Below, piece after piece: positions 8,136 to 16,493 of a stretch of 64,000 nucleotides of DNA. A model generated the notes under the pieces. The model was not told the DNA's origin and searched no databases. It saw nothing but the letters and a program-made list of their open reading frames with translations. The first letter of the stretch is position 1. Each line of letters begins with the position of its first letter. This stretch comes from Bin87 sp965116565 (GTDB lineage: Bacteria > Chloroflexota > Dehalococcoidia > Lucifugimonadales > UBA3495), in the NCBI GenBank assembly GCA_965116565.1, contig OZ220699.1, positions 3,808,272 to 3,872,271 of the forward strand, read 5' to 3'. The position numbers were made by a program, and so were the translations under genes.

Positions 8136-8294
8136 ATGACTCCGAAAGTGAAGGCGAAAGTTCCACTGTCCAGAATCCTCACGCCGGAAGAAATAAAGGA
8201 CAGGGAACGGAAGGATCGAGAACTGTACGACGCAGCCATGGATCTCAAGCGGATTATGGAGCAGCAAGGATTGCCTGTGGACGAGAACATCTAG
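8136..8294 (+). CDS. Small hypothetical protein (52 aa)
   Basis: A 52-residue, highly charged peptide (LTPEEIKDRERKDRELYDAA) predicted to be helical, preceded by GGGAGGTAGGGC. It resembles small gene-pair partners but I do not recognise it. The same frame remains open for 60 codons after its TAG (8295-8477), with protein-like composition, ending at TGA 8475-8477. A nonsense mutation in a longer gene is therefore possible. Confidence 0.45.
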   Translation: MTPKVKAKVPLSRILTPEEIKDRERKDRELYDAAMDLKRIMEQQGLPVDENI

Positions 8295-8708
8295 GCGCTG
8301 TCCGCGATAGAAGCGTTGATCCGGTGCCAGCGGCTCTGCGAATCTGCGCTTGTCAGACATTCGGCAGAGTTGCTGGCTTTTGACGACTTGAACGGGACCC
8401 GTTCGTCGCCTCAGTTTCGCCGAGATTTATTGGTTGCGGTCCAAAACGGAGAATGCTTGATTCCTCTAGTGGTTTGAACGTTTTTATTGAACGGTTCTGG
8501 GATCATGACCCCCTGATTCGTCGGGGTTTCGGCGACCTGCAATCAATGCTGAAGCCAACTTTGATCATATTAGCCAACGCCCAAATGCACGGCCTCGATG
8601 TTGCTGAATGACCTCGAGGCAGTATCAGCGCCAACGCGGAGTGATCAGGAAAGAGTTTCCGGCTCTGACACAATTACCGTGTGTTGCAATTCTCCCGAAG
8701 TGGGCCCC
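8295..8708. other. Stretch without a confident gene
   Basis: Holds the open continuation of the small ORF up to 8477 and then a stretch in which I see neither genes nor repeats. The promoter of the DUF3179 gene should lie here, but no clear hexamers are visible. Confidence 0.35.
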
Positions 8709-10283
8709 GTGAAATTGGATTCAACGCGCCACATAATTTCGTTGCTCAAGACTGTCTGCATCGTCGCGGCGCTCGCTTTGTTGGTGTTGTCGTGTGGACA
8801 ACCGGGACAGAGTGGCGAATCAACCGCCGCCCTCACCCAACCGCCCCCGGCCACCGACGCCCCTCCAACGTCGGAAGCCGCCGCCGACCCGACCGACACG
8901 CCGGCAGAGTCGCCCTACCGCTCGGTGCCGAGCGGCGGAACCTACGACCCCAACCGGACCATGTACCGGATCTGGGACGGGCTGGGCCACGACCGCAGCG
9001 AGTCGCTGGCGGGCCTGGAGGACGCCGTCTTCTACGACGACAAGTCTCAGGCCTACGTCATCCTGGAGGCTCTGAAGTTTTTCAACCTGGACGTCGCCAG
9101 GAGCGCTTTGGACACGCTTACCGAGCTTACCGGCGAGGATTTCGACTTCGACCGGCGGCTGTGGAGAGAGTTTACCGGAGCGCGGGAGGAGGAGTACGCG
9201 CCGCCGTCGGATTACGGTCGGTGGAAGGTGAACGCGCTGGCGGTGATCGACACCGAGATGGCAGCCATGCTTGAGCCCGGCATCGAGCGCTCCCGCGTGA
9301 ATCTCACCGAGGTGGTCTGGGGCGGTGTCCGAGTGGACGGTATCCCTCCATTGGAGCACGCGCCGTACGTCCTGCCCGAAGATGCCACGTACCTGTTGCC
9401 CGACGACCGGGTGTTTGGCGTATCCATCAACGGCGAGCACCGCGCTTACCCATTGCGCGTGATGAACGCCCACGAACTCGCCAACGACACGCTGGGCGGC
9501 GAACCCATCTCGCTGGTGTATTGAACTCTCTGCGGCACCGGAATCGTGTATTCCGGCATCGTCAACGGCGAACCCACCACCTTCGGCACCTCCGGCCTGC
9601 TCTACCGCAGCAACAAGGTGATGTACGACCGGGCCACCCGCTCCCTCTGGAACCAGTTCATCGGCGAACCGGTCATCGGACCGCTGGCCGACTCGGGTAT
9701 CCGCCAGCCCTTCTTCCCGTCCGTGGTAACCACCTGGGGAGAATGGTGGGACGAGCACCCCGACACCACGGTGCTGGCCCAGGACACCGGCATCTATCCC
9801 GCCTCCTTCTACGTGCCCGAGGACAATCCCCAGGCCATCTATTTCAGCTATTTCACGGCTGAGGAGGTGATGTTCCCGGTGTGGCTGCGGGACGAGACTT
9901 TCCAGCCCAAACAGGTCGTCGTCGGCCTCTCCGTGGGCGACTCGGCCAAGGCCTACTCGGTGGGCGACCTGCAGAATGAGCGCCTGGTCAACGACACAGT
10001 GGGCGGGCTGAACGTGGTGGTGGTGGCGTCGCCGGAGTCCCGCGCCGGCCGCATCTACGAGCGCGGCGATTTATCATTCGCGCCGGCAGGGGACGACAAT
10101 CCGGACCTTGCCCCGGCCGTGCTGGTTGATGACACCGGCGCGCGGTGGACGGTCACCGAGACGGGGTTGGTCAGCGAAGCTGACTCCTCGAATATGCTGA
10201 CGCGCATCCCCAGCATCACGTCGTTCTGGTTCGGCTGGTTCCAGTACCACCCCGACACGGAGATCTATTCACCGTCCCAGTAG
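8709..10283 (+). CDS. DUF3179 lipoprotein, probable selenoprotein (in-frame TGA 9522-9524)
   Basis: A 524-residue exported lipoprotein if the TGA is read through. The GTG at 8709 gives a short signal peptide with lipobox VLSC (Cys29); the ATG at 8598 would add 37 unlikely residues. After a Pro/Thr-rich linker come the DUF3179 blocks GVSINGEHRAYPLRVMNAHE and DTLGGEPISLVY. The next codon is TGA (residue 272), followed without frame change by TLCGTGIVYSGIVNGE and the rest of the domain to 10283. DUF3179 proteins have Cys-x-x-Cys here (YCTLCG), so the codon order is Sec-Thr-Leu-Cys. A hairpin fitting the bacterial SECIS rule follows. The alternative is a point nonsense mutation. The function of DUF3179 is not established; a redox role is inferred from the motif. 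Confidence 0.75.
9538..9556 (+). promoter_or_regulatory. Candidate bacterial SECIS hairpin
   Basis: CCGGAAT / ATTCCGG forms a perfect 7-bp stem with the loop CGUGU. The loop begins 21 bases after the UGA and carries G at its second position, within the usual spacing and loop rule for bacterial SECIS elements. Below a 2x2 internal loop, 9532-9535 can pair with 9559-9562, lengthening the helix. All of it lies inside the coding frame, as expected in bacteria. Confidence 0.7.
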
Positions 10284-10317
10284 TCCGCTTGCCTCGCATT
10301 TCGACCTTATTCTCGTA

Positions 10318-10343
10318 GGCGGGTGGGTGAAAACCCATCCGCC
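10318..10343 (+). terminator. Terminator of the DUF3179 gene
   Basis: Stem GGCGGGTGGGT / ACCCATCCGCC (11 pairs including one G-U) with a GAAA tetraloop, followed by GTAGTATTTT, 35 bases beyond the stop codon. Confidence 0.75.
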
Positions 10344-10404
10344 GTAGTATTTTGTTGTAATATCAGTGAACAAGAAATGAACTTGATCAAGGAAAGCATC
10401 CAAC

Positions 10405-10674
10405 ATGGAATCGGGCAAAGGCTGGCTGGAAATTCTCAAGCTCTTGCCAAAGCCATTATGTTACGGAATAGGAACAGGAATTATGCTGGCGATATTCGCC
10501 TGGATCGCCCTACCGCCTCTGGAAAGGGTGGACGACGTGCATCCGACTGTCAAAATCGTCGCCAACACCCTCAGGACAGTGATTGCCGTCATGCCGTATC
10601 CTAAAGGTCTGATAGTGTTCGGTTTCTATCTTTACCGGGAACGCCGCGCTGTCCGGCCCGAAAATGATCAATGA
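10405..10674 (+). CDS. Small membrane protein (89 aa)
   Basis: An 89-residue protein with one or two hydrophobic segments: IGTGIMLAIFAWIALPPL (residues about 22-39) and GLIVFGFYLY near residue 70. AAGGAAAG lies upstream of the ATG. It is not a family I recognise. Its 3' end overlaps by 74 bases the convergent frame at 10601-11107, so one of the two could be spurious or shorter. Confidence 0.4.
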   Translation: MESGKGWLEILKLLPKPLCYGIGTGIMLAIFAWIALPPLERVDDVHPTVKIVANTLRTVIAVMPYPKGLIVFGFYLYRERRAVRPENDQ

Positions 10675-11107
10675 CAGTTCGCGCTAATTTCCATAGCAAT
10701 ACGACGCCAATGCCGAGCCATATCGTTTCCGCCAGGAGGAAAACCAACATCCCGGCTAGCATGAGTTCAAGATGCTTTCCTTGGTCGCCCCACCAGATCA
10801 TGCCGGTTCCAACGACCAGGAAGACTATTGACAAGCCGAACGCCCGATAGTAAGCCGCGTACTGGCTGTCAACTAGCAGCAGGCTCCGCAACACCGGGAG
10901 GGTTGGTCGAAATAGGCCACCCAGTTTGCCGAACAAGCCGACCAAATCGATTTTGGTCTCACGCTGATACATCTTAATTCTCGCCACCGCGGCGCGTATT
11001 GCAACTATAGCATACGCTGGGCATTGTATGCCGGTTTGGATCTCCTTGAATTGCACTAGTAGTTGAAACCTGTCGCGCTTTTTGCTCTTGGGGCCTGGGA
11101 CGTACAT
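10601..11107 (-). CDS. Hypothetical two-TM membrane protein (168 aa)
   Basis: The frame begins at ATG 11107 (MYVPGPKSKKRDRF); the upstream extension is only a shadow of phnE. Two strong hydrophobic segments, AFGLSIVFLVVGTGMIWW and LMLAGMLVFLLAETIWLGIGVVLLW, are in the C-terminal half after a soluble basic N terminus. It sits downstream of the phn operon on the same strand, 50 bases from its last gene. Function unknown. Confidence 0.5.
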   Translation of the reverse strand: MYVPGPKSKKRDRFQLLVQFKEIQTGIQCPAYAIVAIRAAVARIKMYQRETKIDLVGLFGKLGGLFRPTLPVLRSLLLVDSQYAAYYRAFGLSIVFLVVGTGMIWWGDQGKHLELMLAGMLVFLLAETIWLGIGVVLLWKLARTVIDHFRAGQRGVPGKDRNRTLSDL

Positions 11108-11157
11108 ATTAGTCGTCTCTTTTGCGTCGCTCGGAGCATCCAGACACTCCTCGTCCT

Positions 11158-12042
11158 CTACTCCCACCGCACCCGCCGCCTCAACTGCGCGCTCAGGATG
11201 TCCACTGCAATCACCAGCAGCAGGTACCACACCAGCAGCAGCGCAACGTCGTCGTAGTGGAACCACGACATCCTCAGGCGGAACTCCCGCCCCAGGCCGC
11301 CGGCGTTGAGGAACCCGACCACCACCGTGGTGCGGATCACCACCTCCCAGCGATACATCAGGAACGTCAGGAACATGGGCAGCGCCTGCGGAAACACGCC
11401 GTATAGCAGCACCTTGGGGCTGGACGCGCCCGCCACCCGCAGCGCCCGCGCCGGCGCGGGATCCAGGTTCTCCACCACCTCGGACGTGAGCCGGCCCACG
11501 ATGCCCAGGTTGTGTATGCCCAGCGCCAGCGCGCCGGGGATGATTCCAGGCGACAGGAAGAACACGATGAGCATGGCCCATACCAGTTCGGGTATCGCGC
11601 GGGTCAACGCGTAGAACACCCGCACGGCCGCGTAGACCACGGCGCCGGCGGCGGAAGGCGCGCCGCCCAGGGTACCGTCGCTCACGCTGCGCGCCCCCGG
11701 CATCAGCAGGACCAACGCGCCCACGCCGGCAATGCCCATTGCCAGAACCGACATCGCCAGCGTATTCAGGGCCAACCCTCCCGTTTCCAGCCAGCGGGCC
11801 GACTGGCCGAACGGCGACGGGTCGGATGACCCGGCGCCCGCCAGGCCGGCTACGAACCGGCCGGCGTTCTGCCAGGTGCGCTCCCGAAACAGATCGCCGA
11901 ACCCGCTGTCGCCGTCCAGCAGTATGAAAGCCCACGCCAGCATCACCAGCAGCGCCGCTGCATACACCGACCAGCGCAGCACGTTGAATCGAGAGCGTGT
12001 TTCACCGCTCGGTCGCAATTGCTCGAAGCCGGCGCGGTCCAT
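11158..12042 (-). CDS. phnE: Phosphonate-type ABC transporter permease PhnE (second)
   Basis: An inner-membrane permease of a PhnCDE-type importer (phosphonate, phosphite or similar phosphorus ester). The start at 12042 overlaps the TGA of the upstream permease as TGATG, so translation is coupled; a longer start at 12078 is less likely. About six membrane segments are visible, the first being VYAAALLVMLAWAFILL. The permease loop that contacts the ATPase is visible as RALRVAGASSPKVLLYGVFPQALP (EAA-like). It pairs with the homologous permease upstream to form a heterodimeric channel. Confidence 0.9.
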   Translation of the reverse strand: MDRAGFEQLRPSGETRSRFNVLRWSVYAAALLVMLAWAFILLDGDSGFGDLFRERTWQNAGRFVAGLAGAGSSDPSPFGQSARWLETGGLALNTLAMSVLAMGIAGVGALVLLMPGARSVSDGTLGGAPSAAGAVVYAAVRVFYALTRAIPELVWAMLIVFFLSPGIIPGALALGIHNLGIVGRLTSEVVENLDPAPARALRVAGASSPKVLLYGVFPQALPMFLTFLMYRWEVVIRTTVVVGFLNAGGLGREFRLRMSWFHYDDVALLLVWYLLLVIAVDILSAQLRRRVRWE

Positions 12043-12854
12043 CAGTACGCCATGCTCCGGCGGACGCGGCTGCTCCACCAGTCAACCGCCATCACCAACG
12101 CCACCAGGAATATCAACAGCGTCCAGACCTGCCGGAACAGCAGATCGGCCATCGACAGTTCAAGCTGAAAACCGATCCCGTCGATCCCAACGAAACTCAT
12201 GATGGCGGCGGCCCTGATGCCGCATTCCAGGCGGTAGAAGGTATAGCTCAGCAGGTCGGGCAGGGCCATTGGAATGTAGCCGTACAGCAGGACCCGAACG
12301 GGAGACGCGCCGGTACTCCTCAGCGCGGCCACCGGTTCGGGCGGAACGTCCTGAATCTGTTCCGCGTAGATGCGGCCCAGGATGCCGGCGTACGGAATGG
12401 CCATGGCCAGGATCGCGGCCATCGGCGACAATCCGACGGCCGCCACGAACAGCAGCGCCCAGACCAGTTCATGCACCGAGCGCATCGCCGCCACCAGGAA
12501 CCGCACCGACGCCATGAGGGTCCAGCGTCCCGCGCGGCTTCCATCTGTCCCCGGCGCCAAAACCCCCGACGCGAGCACCCCAAGGGGCAGGCCCAGCGCG
12601 ATCGCAAGGGACATTCCGGCCACGGCGTACGCCAGCGTGTGCCAACTCGCCACCACGCAGATGCGCAGGAACTCGGGCGTCAGGTCCGGCGGGAACAGGG
12701 CCAGCAGGACTTTCAGCGCGGCTGCCCCGCCTCCGGTGTGGCCGATGGGCTGCTGCCAGTCAACGCGCGACAGGCTCCACGCCAGCGCGAACACGATGCC
12801 CAGCGTGAGCAGGCGCGGGCCGGTGAGCCAGGATTCAAGCCGCCGGATCGACAT
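12042..12854 (-). CDS. phnE: Phosphonate-type ABC transporter permease PhnE (first)
   Basis: A 270-residue membrane permease homologous to its neighbour. The EAA-type loop PVAALRSTGASPVRVLLYGYIPMALPDLL is in the second half, and the GIGFQLELSMADLLF segment near the C terminus is typical of PhnE. It lies between phnC (18 bases upstream) and the second permease (overlapping stop/start). Two unequal permeases with one ATPase and one binding protein give a standard importer layout. Confidence 0.9.
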   Translation of the reverse strand: MSIRRLESWLTGPRLLTLGIVFALAWSLSRVDWQQPIGHTGGGAAALKVLLALFPPDLTPEFLRICVVASWHTLAYAVAGMSLAIALGLPLGVLASGVLAPGTDGSRAGRWTLMASVRFLVAAMRSVHELVWALLFVAAVGLSPMAAILAMAIPYAGILGRIYAEQIQDVPPEPVAALRSTGASPVRVLLYGYIPMALPDLLSYTFYRLECGIRAAAIMSFVGIDGIGFQLELSMADLLFRQVWTLLIFLVALVMAVDWWSSRVRRSMAY

Positions 12855-12872
12855 GGGAGCAGCGGCTATTGT

Positions 12873-13736
12873 CTAGCCGTCGCGTACCGCCAAACCGGCC
12901 AGCGGTTCGATTTCATCGGTGTCTCCGCCCAGATCATACAGCTCGTCCAGCATGGCATCCGTGAGTTCAGGAGCGGGTATGTCGAACTGCACGTGGCTCT
13001 CCCGGAGGCCGATCACGCGCGTAAAATGTCGTCGGATGAGGGATGCGGTGTGGAGGCTGGCGATCAGGGTGCGCTGGCTCGCGCCGTTGGCGTCGTTCCA
13101 TGAGACCAGGCCCACCAGCAACCCCATCACTTCCTCGGCGCGGGCCGGATCCAGGGACGCAACCGGTTCGTCGGCGAGAATCACCACCGGCGACTGCATC
13201 ATCATGCGGGCGATGGCTACTCTCTGCTGCTCGCCGCCGGACAGATGCCCCGGGCGCTCATTGATCTTGTCCGCAATCCCCACCCGCTCCAGCGCCTGCT
13301 GCGCGGCGCGGCGCTCCATGGGCCAGACCAGCGAGAGTACCGAGCGGGCCAGGCTCCAGTGGCCCAGGCGGCCAGCCAGCACGTTATGCAGGACCGGTAG
13401 GTGGGGGACCAGGTCGAAACGCTGGCTCACGATGCCCACCAGCGAGGCCAGTTCGCTGCCGGGTTTCAGACCGGCGGGAGACTTGCCGCTGATCGATACG
13501 GTGTGCGGCCCCTCATCGGGTACCAGCGCGCCGGCCAGCAGACGCAACAGCGTGGTTTTACCGCTTCCCGAGGGACCAACCAGCGCCACCCGCTCGCCGG
13601 CGTGGATGGCAAGGTTCAGCGGCGCAAGGCCCCGGTTTATTCCATAAACCTTTGACGCGCTATCAATCGCTACCAGCGGCTTGGCTACAGCAAACTGCTC
13701 ACCGGCCCGCCGCAGGCGGACACCGGTTGCAGTCAT
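12873..13736 (-). CDS. phnC: Phosphonate-type ABC transporter ATPase PhnC
   Basis: The 287-residue ATPase that powers the importer. Walker A is GPSGSGKTT (54-62), the signature LSGGEQQRVAIAR lies near residue 165, and Walker B is VVILADEPVASLDP. A Q-loop SQRFDLVPHLPVLHNVLAGRLG of the PhnC type follows Walker A. It overlaps the end of phnD by four bases. The N terminus is about 20 residues longer than usual. Confidence 0.93.
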   Translation of the reverse strand: MTATGVRLRRAGEQFAVAKPLVAIDSASKVYGINRGLAPLNLAIHAGERVALVGPSGSGKTTLLRLLAGALVPDEGPHTVSISGKSPAGLKPGSELASLVGIVSQRFDLVPHLPVLHNVLAGRLGHWSLARSVLSLVWPMERRAAQQALERVGIADKINERPGHLSGGEQQRVAIARMMMQSPVVILADEPVASLDPARAEEVMGLLVGLVSWNDANGASQRTLIASLHTASLIRRHFTRVIGLRESHVQFDIPAPELTDAMLDELYDLGGDTDEIEPLAGLAVRDG

Positions 13737-14641
13737 TGGATTATGCCCAGTTCTCTAGCCACTTGCTCAATCGCCTGGTAGTTGTCGTTTTCCGTCGCGA
13801 TGAACCGTTCGGTGCTGAACAGTTCCAGGATTTCGCCGTGGTCCTGCGGGTTCAGCGCCAGCAGGGCGGCCTGCACTTTGTCGGTGAACCCGTCGCCGTA
13901 CACTTCGTCCAAATCACCACGCGCCGTCCAGTTGTAGTTGAAATAGTTCGGCGTGGTGGCCAACTCGCGCACCTTGGCGGGGTCGGCTTTGCCCTCCGTC
14001 ACCGCCCGCTCCCACACGTCCTCGGCCAGCGCGCCCAGGTCGTAGGAACCGGCCTCCACCAGCTGCCAGGTTTTGTCGTGAGAACCTGAGAATCCCGGCG
14101 GAGTACGGAAATCGTTGACGACGTTGATGCCGGCCTCACCCAGGAAATACCGCGGCATCAGGTGGCCGGAGGTAGAGCTCTCACTGCCGAAGGTAATAGT
14201 CAGGTTGCCGGTCTTGCCAATCAGATCATCCAGGCTGTTCAGGTCAGCGAACTCGTCGCCTCCGCGCACGACGTACTTGGAGTGAAACTCGGCATCGTGG
14301 GCACGCTGTACGATAGCCCGGGCTCCGGGGTTCTGCATACGGGCCTGCACCCCGGTCAGCGCGCCGAAAAACGCCAGCTGCACGTCGTTCTGGCTGAACG
14401 CCGTCACCACTGCGGAGTAGGACACGCTGGGCACGTATTCCACAGGCACGTTCAACTCCTGGGACAGGTAGTTGGCGAAGATCTCATAGCGTCGAGCCAG
14501 ACGCTGGGCGTCCTGGTCTGGTATGCCTCCCACCCGCAGGGGCGGAGTCTCTTCCTGGGCGCACGACACGCCGAGCAACCCAATGAGGAGCAATACGGTC
14601 GCTGACAGAATGGGTCGAAGTATCTTGAATGAGAAAGGCAC
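13733..14641 (-). CDS. phnD: Phosphonate/phosphite-binding lipoprotein PhnD
   Basis: The extracytoplasmic receptor of the importer. The GTG at 14641 is preferred: it follows AGGGGAA by six bases and gives a compact signal peptide with lipobox GVSC (Cys27). The ATG at 14695 would add a charged N-terminal tail. Receptor motifs are present: VEYVPSVSYSAVVTAFSQNDVQLAFFGALT and TFGSESSTSGHLMPRYFL (the Ser/Thr loop that binds the oxyanion) and YDLGALAEDVW. Substrate preference among phosphonate, phosphite and phosphate esters cannot be read from the sequence. No C-P lyase or phosphite dehydrogenase gene is in the window. Confidence 0.9.
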   Translation of the reverse strand: MPFSFKILRPILSATVLLLIGLLGVSCAQEETPPLRVGGIPDQDAQRLARRYEIFANYLSQELNVPVEYVPSVSYSAVVTAFSQNDVQLAFFGALTGVQARMQNPGARAIVQRAHDAEFHSKYVVRGGDEFADLNSLDDLIGKTGNLTITFGSESSTSGHLMPRYFLGEAGINVVNDFRTPPGFSGSHDKTWQLVEAGSYDLGALAEDVWERAVTEGKADPAKVRELATTPNYFNYNWTARGDLDEVYGDGFTDKVQAALLALNPQDHGEILELFSTERFIATENDNYQAIEQVARELGIIQ

Positions 14642-14798
14642 TACAATTCCCCTGCGCCGCGCGCGGGGCAAATAAACTGGCTGGGATGGTATCAATGAAT
14701 CCGCTGTCGGTCAACATGAACGTGCCGCCCCAAGGCCGCCCGGTCCTCGAAGTCTCCCTTCGGTGATCAGTCCGTCAAAGGCCAGATCGTCAACATGC

Positions 14799-14804
14799 TA
14801 TAAT
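14799..14804 (+). promoter_or_regulatory. -10 box of tRNA-Ser
   Basis: A perfect TATAAT 40 bases before the mature tRNA start. No good -35 is seen at 17 bases. Confidence 0.45.
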
Positions 14805-14844
14805 GCGATTTGCGGCGCCGCGGCGACCCATCGGCGCGTGGTGC

Positions 14845-14934
14845 GGAGAGGTGCCAGAGTGGACGAATGGGCGCGACTGGAAATCGCGTAGGGGTTAACG
14901 CCTCTCGCGGGTTCGAATCCCGCCCTCTCCGCCA
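14845..14934 (+). tRNA. tRNA-Ser(GGA)
   Basis: A 90-base class II tRNA. The acceptor stem GGAGAGG pairs with CCTCTCC, discriminator G, and CCA is encoded. The anticodon stem CGCGA / TCGCG encloses the loop CTGGAAA, so the anticodon is GGA. The long variable arm expected of tRNA-Ser is present (TAGGGGTTAACGCCTC), followed by the T-arm GCGGGTTCGAATCCCGC. The 3' end is the integration site of the adjacent island. Confidence 0.97.
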
Positions 14935-14937
14935 TTT
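14912..14937. other. attL core (26-bp direct repeat)
   Basis: TTCGAATCCCGCCCTCTCCG plus CCATTT, comprising the T-loop, the acceptor strand and the CCA of tRNA-Ser. It is repeated exactly at 57356-57381. Confidence 0.92.
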
Positions 14938-14953
14938 GTTCTAAGCGAGGAGA

Positions 14954-14966
14954 TTTGAGTAGGAAT
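14954..14966 (+). promoter_or_regulatory. Candidate integrase arm-type site (left)
   Basis: TTTGAGTAGGAAT, 17 bases inside the attL core. The inverted motif ATCCTACTCAA lies 11 bases inside attR (57334-57344), and two more copies are in the iteron region (19838-19850, 19961-19974). Confidence 0.5.
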
Positions 14967-15350
14967 AACTCGACTGTTGCATGATCGACCGCCGAATTCC
15001 CGGCCCGACACGCGAATTTCTTGCTAATTCGGCGGAACGGGACGGAATCGAACCTATACCCATGGGCCCAGTTTGAACTACTGCCAATAACCCCTGGGAT
15101 CACACAGAATCCGATTAATTGAATTGGCCGCAGCGACCAAGTTGCAACCCGCTGCGACCAACGATTCCCCAACCGAAAGAGAAGGAAATCGTGAGGATTA
15201 TATCAGGGACGGTACTGATCGCTAAGGCGGCAGGTCTTTCGTGGATAGGCTCCAACCAATCGCTGGGGAACGACGAGGAGAGCCTTTTCCAGTTTGTGAA
15301 GGGGCGATAACGAAGTTGGTCGAGACCCCTGGGACAGACCGCGAACCGAT
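14967..15350. other. Left end of island without a confident gene
   Basis: No supported gene. A 38-codon frame beginning GTG 15191 (VRIISGTVLIAKAAG) follows GAAGGAAATC but has no recognisable match. The promoter for the HTH gene at 15351 should lie here. Confidence 0.35.
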
Positions 15351-15764
15351 ATGCTAACCTACGGGGACGACACTGAACGCGAAGCCTTCCAGGCCGCCAT
15401 CGAGCGGGCCCGGAAGAACGGTCTGTCCGAAGCCGAAATGGCCAGCATGATCACTGCCGCCAAACACGACACCCACCAGACTAACGGAGTCCATCCTAAA
15501 GAAACGGACGACGTTATCTACGAGCCTGGCGAACTCCCAGAAGACCTGATTGACCTGCCCAGCGTAATGAGGGAACACCGCATCAGCAGGTCTACGTTGC
15601 ACACTTGGATCAAAGCAGGGAAATTGCCTCTGAGGGGCAAAGTGCGCGCACCCGCACGGGGCGGCGGCTATAACGTTGTTAGAAAAGACGAAGTGATGAG
15701 CCTGATCGAGGGTCCCATCAACAAAGGTGGCAGACCACGCAAAGTCCGAAAAAAAACTCCGTAA
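15351..15764 (+). CDS. Helix-turn-helix DNA-binding protein
   Basis: A 137-residue protein. The central part, DLPSVMREHRISRSTLHTWIKAGKLPLRGK (residues about 65-94), is a MerR/excisionase-like winged helix-turn-helix, followed by the wing ARGGGYNVVRKDEVMSLI. The N terminus is acidic and helical; the C terminus is a basic RPRKVRKK tail. It is the first gene after attL and lies just upstream of a promoter with a palindrome, so it may control excision or the long downstream operon. Target and role are inferred from position. Confidence 0.6.
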   Translation: MLTYGDDTEREAFQAAIERARKNGLSEAEMASMITAAKHDTHQTNGVHPKETDDVIYEPGELPEDLIDLPSVMREHRISRSTLHTWIKAGKLPLRGKVRAPARGGGYNVVRKDEVMSLIEGPINKGGRPRKVRKKTP

Positions 15765-15768
15765 ACCG

Positions 15769-15795
15769 TTGACAAACTACGTACACTGTATGTAG
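15769..15795 (+). promoter_or_regulatory. Promoter with overlapping imperfect palindrome
   Basis: A perfect -35 TTGACA (15769-15774) is followed by a 19-base imperfect palindrome, CTACGTACACTGTATGTAG (15777-15795; 16 of 19 positions symmetric). The -10 is not canonical (TATGTA at short spacing). A regulator bound to the palindrome would occlude the promoter. Confidence 0.5.
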
Positions 15796-15800
15796 CCTAG

Positions 15801-15828
15801 CCTCCAACTGAAAGGTTGGAGGTTTTTT
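15801..15828 (+). terminator. Rho-independent terminator abutting a start codon
   Basis: Stem CCTCCAAC / GTTGGAGG, 6-base loop, then TTTTTT and immediately ATG at 15829. It ends the HTH gene transcript or attenuates transcription from the promoter at 15769. It leaves no room for a ribosome site before that ATG. Confidence 0.8.
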
Positions 15829-16179
15829 ATGGACTGTACCAAGTGCGGGTTGCCAATCGAGGGCGGGCGGTGGGGTCCGGACGCCGTGGTGCTGGAATAT
15901 GCCGATGGCTTTCCTCGACCCGCCAAAGTCGTCTACCACGTTGATTGCGTGCTGGATCCCGTCAGCCTGATCGGTCATCAATTTCAAAAGTGGACGGTCG
16001 CCATGATCGAAAGGATCCAGGCGGCCGCCAGCCAGCAGGTTCACAACCACAACGATCTGGTTGATGCGCTGGAGGAACTCAACCAGGTACCCGCGCTGCC
16101 TACGAGCAGATCCTGCTCCGCGGTTAACGACAACGCCGCCATCGGGACGCCGAATCCCAACGACGGCGCAAAAGTGTAG
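15829..16179 (+). CDS. Small zinc-ribbon-like protein
   Basis: A 116-residue protein starting MDCTKCGLPIEGGRWGPDAV. CxxC at 3-6 and H43-x2-C46-like residues (YHVDCVLD) could bind zinc. The remainder is hydrophilic with no known domain. The ATG directly follows a T-tract and has no Shine-Dalgarno sequence, so translation may start from a leaderless or alternative site. It is the first of a series of small Cys-rich genes with phage-like organisation. Confidence 0.55.
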   Translation: MDCTKCGLPIEGGRWGPDAVVLEYADGFPRPAKVVYHVDCVLDPVSLIGHQFQKWTVAMIERIQAAASQQVHNHNDLVDALEELNQVPALPTSRSCSAVNDNAAIGTPNPNDGAKV

Positions 16180-16199
16180 AGCAAGAGGAGTCTAACACA

Positions 16200-16415
16200 A
16201 TGACCACCACCAACCACCCCAACCTCGACGCCGAACCCGACGACGAGCTCGTTGTCATCAAGCTGCTCAACGAGATGATCCTGGACGAGCGCTGGGAACT
16301 CACCGGCCACGGGCGCGATTACCTGCAAGAAGCCCGAGCCGAGGACTCCGAGATTCTGGAACGTCTCCAGGACCGGGACGAGCCGCGCGTCAATCACATC
16401 CTGGCCAACCGGTAA
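16200..16415 (+). CDS. Small acidic hypothetical protein (71 aa)
   Basis: A 71-residue, mostly helical acidic protein (DDELVVIKLLNEMILDERWEL). The leader AGAGGAGTCTAACACA precedes the ATG and is nearly repeated before the next gene (AGGAGTCTACCACA at 16477-16493), so the two share a duplicated translation leader. Function unknown. Confidence 0.55.
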   Translation: MTTTNHPNLDAEPDDELVVIKLLNEMILDERWELTGHGRDYLQEARAEDSEILERLQDRDEPRVNHILANR

Positions 16416-16493
16416 CCACAACGAACAGCGCCGCCGGTGGGAGGGCATTCCCACGGCGGCGTGGCGCTAAAACAGCAACAGGAGTCTACCACA

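Noticed and set aside
12269..12876. Plus-strand frames opposite the phnE genes
   Set aside because: The minus strand encodes clear permeases with membrane segments and coupling loops; the opposite frames are Arg/Pro/Ser-rich shadows.
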